DNA from: Solibacillus sp040274725
Lineage (GTDB): Bacteria; Bacillota; Bacilli; Bacillales_A; Planococcaceae
Assembly: GCA_040274725.1 (NCBI GenBank)
Contig: JBEMAQ010000007.1
Coordinates: forward strand, 62,001-126,000
Length of the DNA stretch: 64,000 nt
Direction of reading: 5' to 3'
The translations under genes and the position numbers were made by a program. Below the pieces are notes generated by a model, which saw only the letters and a list, made by a program, of their open reading frames with translations, was not told the DNA's origin and searched no databases. Of the stretch, positions 15,801-24,628 are shown in pieces (position 1 is the stretch's first letter; the number at the start of each line of letters is the position of its first letter).

Positions 15801-18306
15801 TTTAAAAGTAAAAGATACAAAAGGCACATACAAACCAGCCTACGTAACGATTATGAGTGCAACAAAGGATGAAGATGGTGACTATGAATGGGATGCAAAA
15901 TTAACGCGCTGGACTGATTCAAGTAGAACATTATCAATCCCAACAAACTTACCAAAAGACTCAGATATCAACGTAGCAGTTATTCGTTATTCTGTAGCAT
16001 CTGGCGAGTACGCTTACTTATTCAAACCATTTAAAGATGTAAGCGAATTAGATGGGGATATCGAAATTCCTGACAATATGCAAAAAGTAGCGATTAACGC
16101 TTACAATGGTGACGAGTCACTAACAGGTATTTCAACAAAAGAATGGTTAATTAAGTACCCTGTCGCAACGTCTGATGATACAGCGTACGCATCCATTAAC
16201 AACTTCTATAACTACAAGAAGGATTCAATCTATTTAGCACCTGGCACGTATACATTCGAAGGAAACTATGTGTCACTGCAAGATGAAAACTCAAAACGCA
16301 GCAACTACTACTTCTTAAATGAAGATGTAGAAATTACAGATACAGATACTAATGAAGTAAAATTCGATACAACAGGTTTAGCAAAGGTAGCGATTGAAGC
16401 AGATACAGAAGGCTTCACAGACGTACGTGGTGCCATCCTTTATCCGTTCAATAAATACTCATCATCATTCACAGGTGCATTACGTGTCGGTCATGAGTTC
16501 TACTTACCGACGAATATTGATTTAGATTTACAGGTACAGCTTGGCTATGGAGATAAAGAGTCGACAGATATAATTTGGAACTACTTCTTGTCAAAAGGCG
16601 AGAAAAATTTTGCAGCGGGTGACGCAGAAATGTGGAATGTAGGCGGACAATTCGCTGCGAATGTTCATTTAACGAGCAACGAATTCAAGCAAGGTGACGT
16701 GACATTAAACGGTCATACAACCATTTCAGATGCTTACGAAAATACAATCACGTCTGTATTAGTCAATAAAACATCTGATTATACAATTACAGGCGATGAG
16801 GACATTGTATACACGTTACGCAACGGTGAAATTATCGCATCAACTGTTAATGAAGATGGCTCTTATACAATTACGCATGGTGGCCATGAGGCAAATGAAC
16901 AAAGTGTTAAACCAGTTTTAACTGTATATAACGAACAAGGCGATGTTGTGTATGAAAAATCAAACTTACACTATTACACACAATTCCATGATCTTGCACT
17001 TAACGATTTAGCAGCAGGTAACTACTATGCGCAAGTAGGTTTAGCAGCATCACCACAAGGGCCAATCAAATCGGCGGCAGAACAAGGTGCATTTAGCGTT
17101 GTAGGAGAAGCAGTACCTACGCCAGAAGAAGATAAAGATCCAGTAATTCCTACAACACCAGACGAAGACAAGAAACCAGTAACTCCTTCGAAACCAGAAG
17201 AGGACAAAGGTTCAACTACGCCTGAAAAAGATAAAGACCGACCAAGCTCAGGTGGTAGCAGCTCGGGTGGCAGTTCTGGCGGTAGCGGTTCAGGTAGCAG
17301 CAGTTCAAACAGCGCTACAAATACAACAAAACCAGAAACTACTTCACCCGCAACACCTACACCTGAAAAGGCAGAATCAGCTCCTGAAGTAGCAGTCAAT
17401 ACAACGAAAGAGCAAGTCATTTCACCAGAAGCGATTCAACAAGGCACAAAAGCCGAGCTACAATTAGGTGAAGTGAAAGTAACGGTTCCAACAAAACAGC
17501 TTGCAGCAGCAGCGCACACGGTTACAGTCGAAGAGAAAAATGGTCAATTATTCTTCTCTGCTACAGCAAACAATGTAGAAGTACAATTTGATGATTATGT
17601 TGTACTTGAATTTACAGCAACAGAATTTACAAGCGCTTCTGACTTTGCATTTGTCCGTGTATTAGAAGACGGTACGTATGCAAGTGTGCCACATACAATT
17701 AAAGATGGTGTCGTAACACTAAAAGTGCGTAAAGGCGGTACATTTGCCGTAACAACAGAAAAGAAAACATTTGCGGACGCAGCAAATAATGGCCACGCTG
17801 ATTACATTAACAAATTAGCGCAACGTCAAATTATTACAGGTAAAACAGATACATCGTTTGAACCAAATGCCGTATCGACACGCGCTCACTTTGCAGCGAT
17901 TATTTCTCGCGCATTAGATTTATCACCTAAAGGTTCATCTACATTTACAGATACAAAAGGCAAATGGTTTGAAAATGAGGTTCAAGCTTTATTCGATGCA
18001 GGCATTGTTCGTGGTAAGGATGCTACAACATTCGATCCAAACGCTGCAATTACACGCCAACAAGCTGCTGTAATGCTATCACGCGTTTTAACATTATTAA
18101 ATATTGATACACCAACAGGCTCAACAAAAGCATTTACAGATATGAATAAAATGAGCGCTGAAGGCCAACAAGCTGCTGTATTATTACAAAAGCTTGGTGT
18201 ATTCACAGGTAAAGAAGACGGCTCATTTGATCCAGGGGCTCAATTAACACGCGCTCAAATGGCAAAAGCTGTTTACAAATTATTAGAAGCTGCTGAACTA
18301 CTATAA
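12811..18306 (+). CDS. Very large secreted S8 subtilisin-like protease with three SLH domains
   Basis: 1831 aa. In order: a signal peptide (1-33, ending VQAEE); an I9-type propeptide (about 45-155, with NVEYVEENVVYTI before the mature part); the subtilase catalytic domain (about 165-450) with catalytic Asp194 (AVLDTGIQ), His231 (GHGTFVSG) and Ser388 (GSGTSYAAPHVAG) plus AAAGNGGG for the oxyanion Asn; about 980 residues of beta-rich modules, partly Ig/carbohydrate-binding-like, which I cannot assign; an acidic Pro/Lys linker and a Gly/Ser stretch (about 1435-1510); an Ig-like/ZU5-like module; then three SLH domains (about 1650-1831: FADAANNGHADYINKLA, FTDTKGKWFENEVQALF, FTDMNKMSAEGQQAAVLL) that bind pyruvylated cell-wall polymer. 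So it is displayed on the cell surface. Its Fur-like promoter box, opposite efeO, suggests expression under iron starvation (inference). Confidence 0.92.
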   Translation: MKKKNMKNLMATSLATTFAIPAAVVGTPIVQAEELQQNEAVETTQLIVKLSEEVQVVEAPVQRAVEATSTDSATFNTQTAENIVQIAEQADTMELVTVHNEAIAEEALQVVDKTEDLLVVEVNATNIEEVKESLLNFDNVEYVEENVVYTIADMDDEYYKSQWNLKSINTEQAWTDLDQSNINYEKQVVVAVLDTGIQHNHEDLAGRTLRGKTFVENEINDDDDGSDNQGHGTFVSGFIAANADNSVGIAGVAGKQNVKILPVKVMDKNGSGTAANIAKGIEYAIAEGVDVINMSLSGEYSEAVNEAVQKAAAAGIVVVAAAGNGGGSADVSFPAALNNVISVAALAEKDQHYTRSNVGATVDLSAPGAGVFSTSMTAEKYTTGSGTSYAAPHVAGVAALYKLKHPEASAAEIEEVLKKTAQDVGTKGRDDKTGEGKVDAAAALAYDGETQVASFTIPGTNENLLGETTIQLLLTKAETIESIEFSIDGTEIGTVQNPDSAPSIVWDTTTVADGSYTLTAKLLARDGSTTEITREVTVLNEAPSGYMFNVKTPSGSVAQAANIVLYEKIEAEDGSYSYKELWTGLTNSEGVVRVPSYIGTDLKTLQVTVQGTFDAEEGNTWFMYNREVSSIGTVELSSINTVPVQLTTTNKAGEELPGAEYYISMHDKNGVKLTAPKQVNNSKTNVSPTVYIDKGAYDIHSYFKAEEGTYFLSHMNTNVVAANSLLFDANESGQVIVNNDDEGLVNATLYLYSDNVSNTFGSSEVLHGKKFFVSPGDYKYLIDAEVKDSAGGENWIYVFESDSNVVKVTKDGITEVKAGGSLQISKFESDYDSLRRYYTQRGLTYIERDETKNIAHKLDGAFYTQQAFTDKYNNGLVGLKRGSIDSEDALYVRDAQTGATTAYDNGETTITALDFGNIYAKYKVVNTTNNKTILDSHAKNPTNAANRGYYWYAFWVTTSSDITPGLHEVSLEMDPTPLAPEGLYKKMDVDMQNSSVDLKVKDTKGTYKPAYVTIMSATKDEDGDYEWDAKLTRWTDSSRTLSIPTNLPKDSDINVAVIRYSVASGEYAYLFKPFKDVSELDGDIEIPDNMQKVAINAYNGDESLTGISTKEWLIKYPVATSDDTAYASINNFYNYKKDSIYLAPGTYTFEGNYVSLQDENSKRSNYYFLNEDVEITDTDTNEVKFDTTGLAKVAIEADTEGFTDVRGAILYPFNKYSSSFTGALRVGHEFYLPTNIDLDLQVQLGYGDKESTDIIWNYFLSKGEKNFAAGDAEMWNVGGQFAANVHLTSNEFKQGDVTLNGHTTISDAYENTITSVLVNKTSDYTITGDEDIVYTLRNGEIIASTVNEDGSYTITHGGHEANEQSVKPVLTVYNEQGDVVYEKSNLHYYTQFHDLALNDLAAGNYYAQVGLAASPQGPIKSAAEQGAFSVVGEAVPTPEEDKDPVIPTTPDEDKKPVTPSKPEEDKGSTTPEKDKDRPSSGGSSSGGSSGGSGSGSSSSNSATNTTKPETTSPATPTPEKAESAPEVAVNTTKEQVISPEAIQQGTKAELQLGEVKVTVPTKQLAAAAHTVTVEEKNGQLFFSATANNVEVQFDDYVVLEFTATEFTSASDFAFVRVLEDGTYASVPHTIKDGVVTLKVRKGGTFAVTTEKKTFADAANNGHADYINKLAQRQIITGKTDTSFEPNAVSTRAHFAAIISRALDLSPKGSSTFTDTKGKWFENEVQALFDAGIVRGKDATTFDPNAAITRQQAAVMLSRVLTLLNIDTPTGSTKAFTDMNKMSAEGQQAAVLLQKLGVFTGKEDGSFDPGAQLTRAQMAKAVYKLLEAAELL

Positions 18307-18340
18307 GCGCGTTTCTTCTTATCTAAATAGGATTTAAAAT

Positions 18341-18390
18341 AGCCCCTTTCCAGCAGACAAATTATCTGCTGGAAAGGGGCTTGCTTTTTT
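18341..18390 (+). terminator. Terminator of the SLH protease gene
   Basis: Perfect 17-bp stem AGCCCCTTTCCAGCAGA / TCTGCTGGAAAGGGGCT with a 7-nt loop, followed by TTGCTTTTTT. Confidence 0.95.
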
Positions 18391-18471
18391 ATGTATAGGA
18401 AGCATAAAGTTTGGCGTTCTCTTATAGAAGCAGCGGCTTCAATGCTTTTCTTATTATTACAATACAAAAAC

Positions 18472-18498
18472 AAAGAGGCGCCTCGCGGGCGCCTCTTT
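18472..18498 (-). terminator. GC-rich hairpin, possible minus-strand terminator
   Basis: Perfect 11-bp stem AAAGAGGCGCC / GGCGCCTCTTT with a 5-nt loop. The T-rich stretch (GTTTTTG) is on the minus-strand side, so it would stop transcripts that run on from pepF. Confidence 0.5.
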
Positions 18499-18828
18499 CA
18501 CAAAGGGGATGGGAGAAATGTTCACGTTCAAACAAAGGGGTGTATGTTTGTTAAGTGATTTATTTCACATTCATTACTCTATCATGAAATAATATTTTTC
18601 GCAACGAAAGAAACATTGTTTCACAAATTCGCCACATAGTAAGCGTTTCCATTTCTAAATTATATACAGCGCTAAAAAACACCAGTTGAAATGAATGAAA
18701 ATTCAGTGTAAACGTTGATTTAACAATACTTTTTCTACTATTACATTTCACCATTATTCCCTATTTAACCAACCCTTCACAAGAGAGAATATTCGTTTCT
18801 TAGGCAGTTATTTTACCACTTGAACAAG

Positions 18829-18857
18829 AAAACCACGAAGAGAATCCCCGTGGTTTT
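18829..18857. terminator. Terminator after pepF (bidirectional)
   Basis: 9-bp stem AAAACCACG / CGTGGTTTT with an 11-nt loop, 8 nt beyond the pepF stop. Confidence 0.65.
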
Positions 18858-18864
18858 TTAAAAA

Positions 18865-20673
18865 TTAATTATTTAACAATAACTTTTCAAGCTCAATTAG
18901 CTTTTCTTCAAATACTTTACATGCTTCTGCAATTGGTGCAGGTGATGCCATATCAACACCCGCTGCTTTTAATACGTCAATCGGGAAATCTGAACAGCCT
19001 GCTTTTAAGAAGTTGTTAATGTAGCGCTCTACTGCTGGCGCACCATCACTTAAAATTTGCTTGCTCAGTGCTGTTGCCGCTGATTGACCCGTTGCGTATT
19101 GATACACATAGTAATTGTAGTAGAAGTGCGGAATGCGTGCCCACTCTAAGCCAATTTCCTCGTCAATAAACATATCCTCACCAAAATATTGCTTATTTAA
19201 ATCGTAATAAACCTCTGTTAAACGGTCTGCTGTAATCGCCTCACCATTTCGGTCCATCTCATGCACAATATGCTCGAACTCAGCGAACATTGTTTGACGG
19301 AACACCGTTGAGCGGAAGCCGTCTAGCCAGTGATTTAATAAGTAAATTTTTTGCTGTGGATCTTCTAATGTCTTGAGTAAATGCTCAAATAATAATTCTT
19401 CGTTACAAGTTGACGCAACCTCTGCTACAAAGATTGAATAGCTTGCGTACGGATACGGCTGTGTTTGGCGTGTGTAGTAGCTATGCATACTATGACCAAA
19501 CTCATGTGCGAGCGTGAAGGCATTATTAATATTGTTTTGCCAGTTCATTAATACATACGGATTTGTACCGTATGTGCCTGATGAATACGCACCGCTACGT
19601 TTGCCTTTATTTTCAACAACGTCTACCCAGCGGCTATCTAAGCCTTTTTGGACGATTGATTGGTATTCTTCACCAAGTGGCGCAAAGCTATCCACCATCA
19701 TTTTTTTCGCTTCATCATACGATACTTCCATCTTCACCTCTTTTACAAGTGGTGTGAATAAGTCGTACATATGCAGCTCATCTACAGCTAATACTTTTTT
19801 ACGTAACGCAATGTAACGGTGTAGTACTGGTAAATTCGTATGAATCGTCTCGACTAATTGATCATACACGTTTTCTGGAATAAAGTTATTGCTCAGTGCC
19901 GAATGACGTGCTGAATTATAGTTACGAATTTTCGCCTTCGCATTGTGGCTCTTCACATTCCCAGCGAGCGTTGACGCAAATGTATTGCGGAACTGCCCAT
20001 ATGTTTTGTACATCGCCTTAAATGCAGCCTCGCGCACTTCACGCACGTCACTTTCTAAAAATGTAATATAGTTGCCGTGCGTCAGTGGAATCTCTTCCCC
20101 TTCTGCATTTTTCACTTTCGGGAATTCAAGGTCCGCATTATTTAACGCACTAAACGTTTGCCCTGAAGCTGATGACACCTCAGACATTTGCGCAAGTAGC
20201 TCTTCTTTTTCTGCTGATAAAATATGCGGGCGTCCCATATTTAATTCTTTTAAGCTTTGTTTATAAAGCTGTAGTGGCTCGTAGCTTGCCACGTAGCTAT
20301 TTAATGTTTCTTCATCTAATTGTAGAATTTCTGGTGTTGTAAACGACCATGCCGCGCCTGCCTTTGCTGCAAGTGACTTCACCCGTCCATCAAGCGCCTG
20401 GTATGTGCTATTGGCTGTGTCTTGGTCATGCTTTAAATGTGCATACACATAGAGGCGGTTAAAGCGCTCAAATAGCTGGTCTGTAAATTGCAATGTCTCA
20501 TATAGACGCTCTGCACTTTCTGTTACCGTGCCTTTAAATTCAGCCGCTTTATTCATTAACTGTTCTAGCTCTTTAAATTCCGCTTCCCATGCTTCATCTG
20601 TCGCAAAGATTGTCGTTAAATCCCATGTTAACGCAACAGGGACCTCTTCGCGTGTCACCACTTTTTTCGTCAT
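18865..20673 (-). CDS. pepF: Oligoendopeptidase F (M3 metallopeptidase)
   Basis: A 602-aa cytoplasmic zinc peptidase that cleaves short peptides. The zinc/catalytic motif HEFGHSMHSYY (HExxH) lies near 386, followed by the third ligand region in FVAEVASTCNEELL. The C-terminal HFYYNYYVYQYATGQSAA is the substrate-binding Tyr-rich stretch typical of M3B. Length agrees with the family (about 600). ATG has GGAGG 9 nt upstream. It is downstream of coiA on the same strand with 62 bp between; this coiA-pepF linkage is conserved in Bacillus. In B. subtilis overproduced PepF affects sporulation by degrading Phr-type peptides; its normal role is peptide turnover. Confidence 0.95.
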   Translation of the reverse strand: MTKKVVTREEVPVALTWDLTTIFATDEAWEAEFKELEQLMNKAAEFKGTVTESAERLYETLQFTDQLFERFNRLYVYAHLKHDQDTANSTYQALDGRVKSLAAKAGAAWSFTTPEILQLDEETLNSYVASYEPLQLYKQSLKELNMGRPHILSAEKEELLAQMSEVSSASGQTFSALNNADLEFPKVKNAEGEEIPLTHGNYITFLESDVREVREAAFKAMYKTYGQFRNTFASTLAGNVKSHNAKAKIRNYNSARHSALSNNFIPENVYDQLVETIHTNLPVLHRYIALRKKVLAVDELHMYDLFTPLVKEVKMEVSYDEAKKMMVDSFAPLGEEYQSIVQKGLDSRWVDVVENKGKRSGAYSSGTYGTNPYVLMNWQNNINNAFTLAHEFGHSMHSYYTRQTQPYPYASYSIFVAEVASTCNEELLFEHLLKTLEDPQQKIYLLNHWLDGFRSTVFRQTMFAEFEHIVHEMDRNGEAITADRLTEVYYDLNKQYFGEDMFIDEEIGLEWARIPHFYYNYYVYQYATGQSAATALSKQILSDGAPAVERYINNFLKAGCSDFPIDVLKAAGVDMASPAPIAEACKVFEEKLIELEKLLLNN

Positions 20674-20735
20674 TAAAACATACCTCCAATTGAATTTCGC
20701 AAATTCGAAAGACTACCTTTATTTTCTCAATTCAC

Positions 20736-21860
20736 CTATTCAATTGCAAATAATTCGTCGTACACATGCTTTATTAATAGTCCTTCATCTATGTTGCTAG
20801 ACGCTCCCTCAATTTTCAATTGCACAAGTAGTCGAACATAACGCGTAACAGTCTGCTGTGCCTGCTTTGTAGTCGATAAATTAGCCCAATCTAAAAAATA
20901 AAAAACGATATCATCTGTCAAACCTGAAAATGTGAATCGATAAAGAAATATATAATAAAACAACAGTATTTGCCATTCAACAGCGGGCTTCGTCATACTT
21001 TCCTGTCCGTTAATCATTACGCCAATAAATAGTGGGAGGTTGTCTCTTGAAAGTCTTAATTCATACATTGCACGCAGCAAATCGTCCTGCACACCACCTC
21101 GACTAAACATTAACCGCGCATGCAGATACTGTGTATTTTCCTGTTTGTAGCGCGCAAATAGGGTTTGAAACAAATCGAATGCTAAACGCTGCGGAACGTA
21201 AAAAGGAAAAACTTGTTGTGAAAGTGGAATCGATTGTCCAAAACCAAAATACTGTTGTCCCTGGAAAAAGATAAGGTGATTAATATAGTAAAACGTCTGA
21301 CGCTCCACATCATAGCTCATCAGAAAAGGGCGCCCCGTTCTTTTTAAAAATAGATATTGATAATGATTGATTGAAATCTTTATTAATCCTTGCTGCCTGT
21401 ACTTTTCTGAAGGGGTATTTAAAATCCAAACTGGCGTAATTCCATGTGCTTTATATCCTTTTGTCCGTTCAATAAACCGATCCTTTACTAATCGGCTACA
21501 TTGAAACTCAATTGCATACTGTTGATTATTTTTCGTCACAAGCAAATCAGGTCGCTGCTGTAAGTCCTTTAAATACGGCTCGAGCTTTACTTCTAGCTCT
21601 AGCCGCTGAAACAATGTAAATAGTTGTTGCTTCCCTAATAAATGTGCTTGCGACTCTCCTTCTGTAAAAAGCGAATCACACTGGCTGTTTTTTCGATGGG
21701 CGAAATGAGGAATTTTAACTTGACCAATTTTTAATAGTAATGGCTCTTTACATTGTGGGCAAAAAAAGCGTTGTGCCTCGCGCAATCTTTGCAGTGCTAC
21801 TCTCGATAATTTATGTGTTAACATCACATACGACTGATCTTCAGCTAATGCAACAAGCAT
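20736..21860 (-). CDS. coiA: Competence protein CoiA (nuclease-like)
   Basis: A 374-aa protein. An N-terminal zinc-ribbon-like part (FFCPQCKEPLLLKIGQ..PHFAHRKNSQC, about 30-65) is followed by a restriction-endonuclease-like core: RPDLLV..QYAIEFQCSRL at about 100-120 supplies the D and E-x-Q of a PD-(D/E)xK-type site. CoiA is needed for DNA processing and recombination during transformation. I place the start at ATG 21860 (AAGGAG 8 nt before it); the frame is open for 14 more codons but has no site there. Neighbours are mecA upstream (negative regulator of competence) and pepF downstream, as in Bacillus. Whether this organism is naturally transformable is not shown here. Confidence 0.88.
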   Translation of the reverse strand: MLVALAEDQSYVMLTHKLSRVALQRLREAQRFFCPQCKEPLLLKIGQVKIPHFAHRKNSQCDSLFTEGESQAHLLGKQQLFTLFQRLELEVKLEPYLKDLQQRPDLLVTKNNQQYAIEFQCSRLVKDRFIERTKGYKAHGITPVWILNTPSEKYRQQGLIKISINHYQYLFLKRTGRPFLMSYDVERQTFYYINHLIFFQGQQYFGFGQSIPLSQQVFPFYVPQRLAFDLFQTLFARYKQENTQYLHARLMFSRGGVQDDLLRAMYELRLSRDNLPLFIGVMINGQESMTKPAVEWQILLFYYIFLYRFTFSGLTDDIVFYFLDWANLSTTKQAQQTVTRYVRLLVQLKIEGASSNIDEGLLIKHVYDELFAIE

Positions 21861-22006
21861 GGCCTGTACTCCTTTTTGCTCATTGTACCGAGCAGCTTCC
21901 ACCTTTTCAACTTACAAAAAGTAACAATTGAGAAACTTTCTTTTTGGAGGGGTTAATGCTTGAACCTAGACATTATAAAGGCACCAAAGTTTATACTTCC
22001 CGAGAC

Positions 22007-22042
22007 AAAAAAACGCCTTTGACACAAGGCCAAAAGCGTTTT
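22007..22042 (-). terminator. Terminator of mecA
   Basis: Stem AAAAAACGCCTTT / AAAAGCGTTTTTT, about 12 bp, with a T-run in both directions; 5 nt beyond the mecA stop. Confidence 0.75.
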
Positions 22043-22046
22043 TTCA

Positions 22047-22685
22047 TTATGCAAAATATTTTAAAACAGTTTCGAAGCAATCCTCTTCCATAATAACCTC
22101 ACCATATTCAATCAAACGGTGAATCGTCATATTAGAAGGCACTAAATACTCTTTACATAGCGCAATGACATCTTTCGCTTCTTCTATATTGTCGTAATAC
22201 TTGAAATCAATGTACAAGTAGTAGATATTTTCGTATTTATATAAGGCTGAGTTAATGCCAAGTGATGCAGCTCGTTTTGCAAGTGGAATCAGCTCGTCAA
22301 TATCTTTAAAGCGGAAGCGAGCATCCTCAATTACCGCCTCTTCCTGAAGCTCCCCTGGTAACGGTGGGAATAAATCATCATCCATCATATCAGACTGGCT
22401 ACCTAAATCATTTGCATCTCCATAGCTTCCATCAGAATCCTGACCAAAGTTTGCACGTGTTACAACTACTTCTAGGCCAACTTCAGAGGCATTAATATGA
22501 ATCCAAATCGGACCATCTAAATCAAAATAGTCATCTGTATTGACTTCACTAATGACATCCCAAAATAACTCCTCACCTTTTGAGCGATTGTACCAAATCT
22601 CTTCTCGGCTATAGCCGCGTGCTTCAATATCACTATACGTAATAAAAAGCTTCAGCGTATTCTCATTAATGCGTTCAATGTCCAT
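22047..22685 (-). CDS. mecA: Adaptor protein MecA (ClpCP adaptor)
   Basis: A 212-aa adaptor. The N-terminal target-binding domain is highly conserved: MDIERINENTLKLFITY and DIEARGYSREEIWYNRSKGEELFWDVI. An acidic low-complexity linker (about 80-115, SDGSYGDANDL..DDDLFPPLPGEL) joins it to the C-terminal domain (about 125-212) that docks on ClpC. MecA targets ComK, Spx and other proteins for ClpCP degradation and is required for ClpC assembly. Start ATG with GAGG close upstream. It sits with spx, coiA and pepF, as in Bacillus. Confidence 0.93.
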   Translation of the reverse strand: MDIERINENTLKLFITYSDIEARGYSREEIWYNRSKGEELFWDVISEVNTDDYFDLDGPIWIHINASEVGLEVVVTRANFGQDSDGSYGDANDLGSQSDMMDDDLFPPLPGELQEEAVIEDARFRFKDIDELIPLAKRAASLGINSALYKYENIYYLYIDFKYYDNIEEAKDVIALCKEYLVPSNMTIHRLIEYGEVIMEEDCFETVLKYFA

Positions 22686-23135
22686 TAGACCTCAACTCCC
22701 TTCACAGTCAATCGTACAACGCCATGTATGTCACTTATCAGCAATCGCCTATTCGCAACATATTCACTGCCTAGTAAGTAGCGTTCATTGTTACTAAGAC
22801 TTATTCAAATTATACATGATATTTATACAACTGAACATCACGCCGTATTCATAGTATCTCTCTACATCTATTGTATGATGTTACGGGGGAAAATGAAAAG
22901 AAAAAGATTGCAAAAATAAAATTATTTATTCAGACAATTAAACCCTACCTTATCTAAACTGTGTTCAAATTTTATAAATATACGTGAAAAATGCCCTTGA
23001 AAAATAAGCCAACTGTAAAAAAACATCAAAAAATTTGTATTCCTACACCTTTAGAGGATTTACACCTTCTTGTAAAAGAAAATAAAAAAAGATGCTACAT
23101 CCGGCATTTAGCTCTGTAACATCTTGACTGTGTAT
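22686..23135. other. Gene-free 450-bp stretch between mecA and spx
   Basis: AT-rich. Holds the mecA promoter region (no clear -35/-10 found) and the spx terminator (23082-23125). The 13-mer TACATCTATTGTA at 22863-22875 is the exact reverse complement of part of repeat unit 2 at 7279-7291, and GTTACTA..GACTTATT at about 22790-22805 resembles the ends of the same unit. No coding region supported. Confidence 0.5.
23082..23125 (-). terminator. Terminator of spx
   Basis: Stem AAGATGCTACA / TGTAACATCTT (one mismatch), T7 on the minus-strand side, about 10 nt after the spx stop. Confidence 0.75.
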
Positions 23136-23534
23136 TTAGTTCACCATGCGCTGCGCTTCTTGTAATTGGTACGCTCGTACTTTACGTGGTAAGAAACGAC
23201 GAATTTCGTCTTCATTGTAGCCAACTTGCAGGCGCTTCTCATCTAAAATAATTGGGCGACGTAATAACCCTGGATATTCTTGAATTAGCTCATATAAACG
23301 CTGTAACGGTAAATTTTCAACATCTACATTTAGCTTTTGGAAAATTTTCGATCTAGTTGAAATAATCTCATCTGTCCCATCCTCAGTCATACGTAAAATT
23401 TCCTTCACTTCACTAATTGATAATGGCTCTGAGAAAATATTGCGCTCTTTGTACGGAATATCATGCTCCTCTAACCAAGCTTTTGCTTTCCGACAAGATG
23501 TACAACTTGGTGATGTAAATAATGTAACGATCAT
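23136..23534 (-). CDS. spx: Transcriptional regulator Spx
   Basis: A 132-aa ArsC-like thioredoxin-fold protein that binds the RNA polymerase alpha C-terminal domain and switches on the disulphide-stress response. The redox switch Cys-x-x-Cys is intact (FTSPSCTSCRKAKAWL, C11 and C14). RPIILDEKRLQVGYNEDEIRRFLPRKVR carries the C-terminal polymerase/ClpX region. ATG 23534 is used because known Spx proteins start MVTL or similar and the sequence from here aligns end to end; the 15 codons upstream are open but unlike the family. Partners in this window: SpxH (7844-8650) and MecA (22047-22685), both adaptors that act on Spx. Confidence 0.95.
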   Translation of the reverse strand: MIVTLFTSPSCTSCRKAKAWLEEHDIPYKERNIFSEPLSISEVKEILRMTEDGTDEIISTRSKIFQKLNVDVENLPLQRLYELIQEYPGLLRRPIILDEKRLQVGYNEDEIRRFLPRKVRAYQLQEAQRMVN

Positions 23535-24628
23535 GCTCTCACTGCTACTAAAAATATAAACATGTGTATAGTTTAACATTTCCTTGTTTCTATAGGCGTT
23601 AATTTTGCCGTATCGCTATACATTTTAAGTGTAAAGTTAAAATCGTCATGCATTGTTTTTATCAAGTCACACCCCGAATTTGACATCGCCAATTCTAATC
23701 GCGGTTAATCTTTGATGCAATCACTTCACTCGATACACATTTTGTTTATATTCGCTCTTTTGGTAGCAGCTTTTTCACCTCTCTTTTTTTAAAATTTTAG
23801 TATATATGAGACAAAGAGCGTTGTTCTCGTCTTAAAATTTTTCTGATTTTTAAATGACAACTGTCCTTTTAACTTACTTTACAATTTATACATAATTTCT
23901 TAATTTAGAATTAATTTAATTTAAAACATTTTCTTAATTATACATGAAGTTATTTCATTTGAATACCGGATAAAGAGAAAAAATACGAGCAACTAAACAA
24001 AAGATATTCCTTTATATTCTCGTTAATGTAATTTTTTTCATCATCAATAAAACATATGATAATTTTACCCCATTCTAGCCTTCCCTAAACATCAAAATTA
24101 CCTATATTTTTTCTCATTTAGAAAAAACAAATGAGAAAATGAATCCATTTCAGTAGAGACCCCCAAAAATGAATGACCTTTTAGCTAATCAAATGAACAA
24201 CTCTCTATAAAATTATTTGCATTTCACGCAAGCTCTATACTATAATTTTCTTAACTATTATGTCCAAATTTATTTTTTAAATTTGCGATATCAGCAGAAG
24301 TGTCATTTCTCTAGCGGGATCACGCTTCTGTAAAATGAATGAAAAACGATGACGAAGAGTAGTACATTTACATGAAATTTTTAGAGAGTCTGTAGTCGCT
24401 GTAAGCAGATAATTTCCGTAAATCGAATGGACTTCCGAGTTAGCTTGGTGAACAATCAGTAGCTAAGCTCGTGTCTTCACGTTACGAAGCGAAAGTGGCC
24501 TTTACCGGCAAGCTTGGGTGGTACCGCGGATTTTTAAACATCATTCGTCCCATTTTGAGATTTTTCTTTTCTCAAATGGACGCGTGATGTTTTTTTATTT
24601 TAGTAGTAAAAACTTAGGAGGCACATTT
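23535..24628. other. Long gene-free stretch between spx and trpS
   Basis: The first ~790 bp (to about 24330) are strongly AT-rich, with only very short frames lacking ribosome-binding sites. It contains a perfect 11-bp hairpin TTTTCTCATTT / AAATGAGAAAA at 24109-24139 with no T-run. The rest is the trpS T-box leader. In B. subtilis this interval holds opp/app and other genes; none of them is here. Confidence 0.6.
24330..24600 (+). promoter_or_regulatory. Trp-specific T-box riboswitch leader of trpS
   Basis: The T-box sequence GGGTGGTACCGCGG (24515-24529) is a near-exact match to the conserved AGGGTGGNACCGCG that pairs with the uncharged tRNA acceptor end. Upstream, GAGAGTCTGTAGTCGC matches the Stem I AG-box and apical region. 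In the specifier loop position, CGAA-TGG-ACTTCCGAG presents the codon TGG (24428-24430), the only Trp codon, which fits the downstream gene. A terminator (24537-24597: AACATCA..TGATGTT outer stem, GTCCCATTTTGAG inner stem, T8) follows. Low charged tRNA-Trp would stabilise the antiterminator and allow trpS transcription. Confidence 0.93.

Larger units (their letters stand above)
18307..18864. other. Gene-free 558-bp stretch between the SLH protease and pepF
   Basis: Holds a strong terminator (18341-18390), a GC-rich hairpin (18472-18498) and a hairpin at 18829-18857. Short frames on the minus strand here lack ribosome-binding sites and family features; I do not support a gene. Confidence 0.6.

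Noticed and set aside
17025..17420. 131-aa minus-strand frame inside the SLH protease linker
   Set aside because: It is the antisense of the low-complexity Pro/Ser/Gly linker; composition explains the open frame.
18273..18473. 66-aa minus-strand frame after the SLH protease
   Set aside because: It runs through the protease terminator, overlaps the protease end, and has no ribosome-binding site or recognisable feature.
18560..18754. 64-aa minus-strand frame before pepF terminator region
   Set aside because: Weak ribosome-binding site, no family features, AT-rich; not supported.
24518..24628. In-frame extension of TrpS to a GTG at 24518
   Set aside because: This stretch is the T-box and terminator RNA; the ribosome-binding site AGGAGG is at 24615-24620, before ATG 24629.
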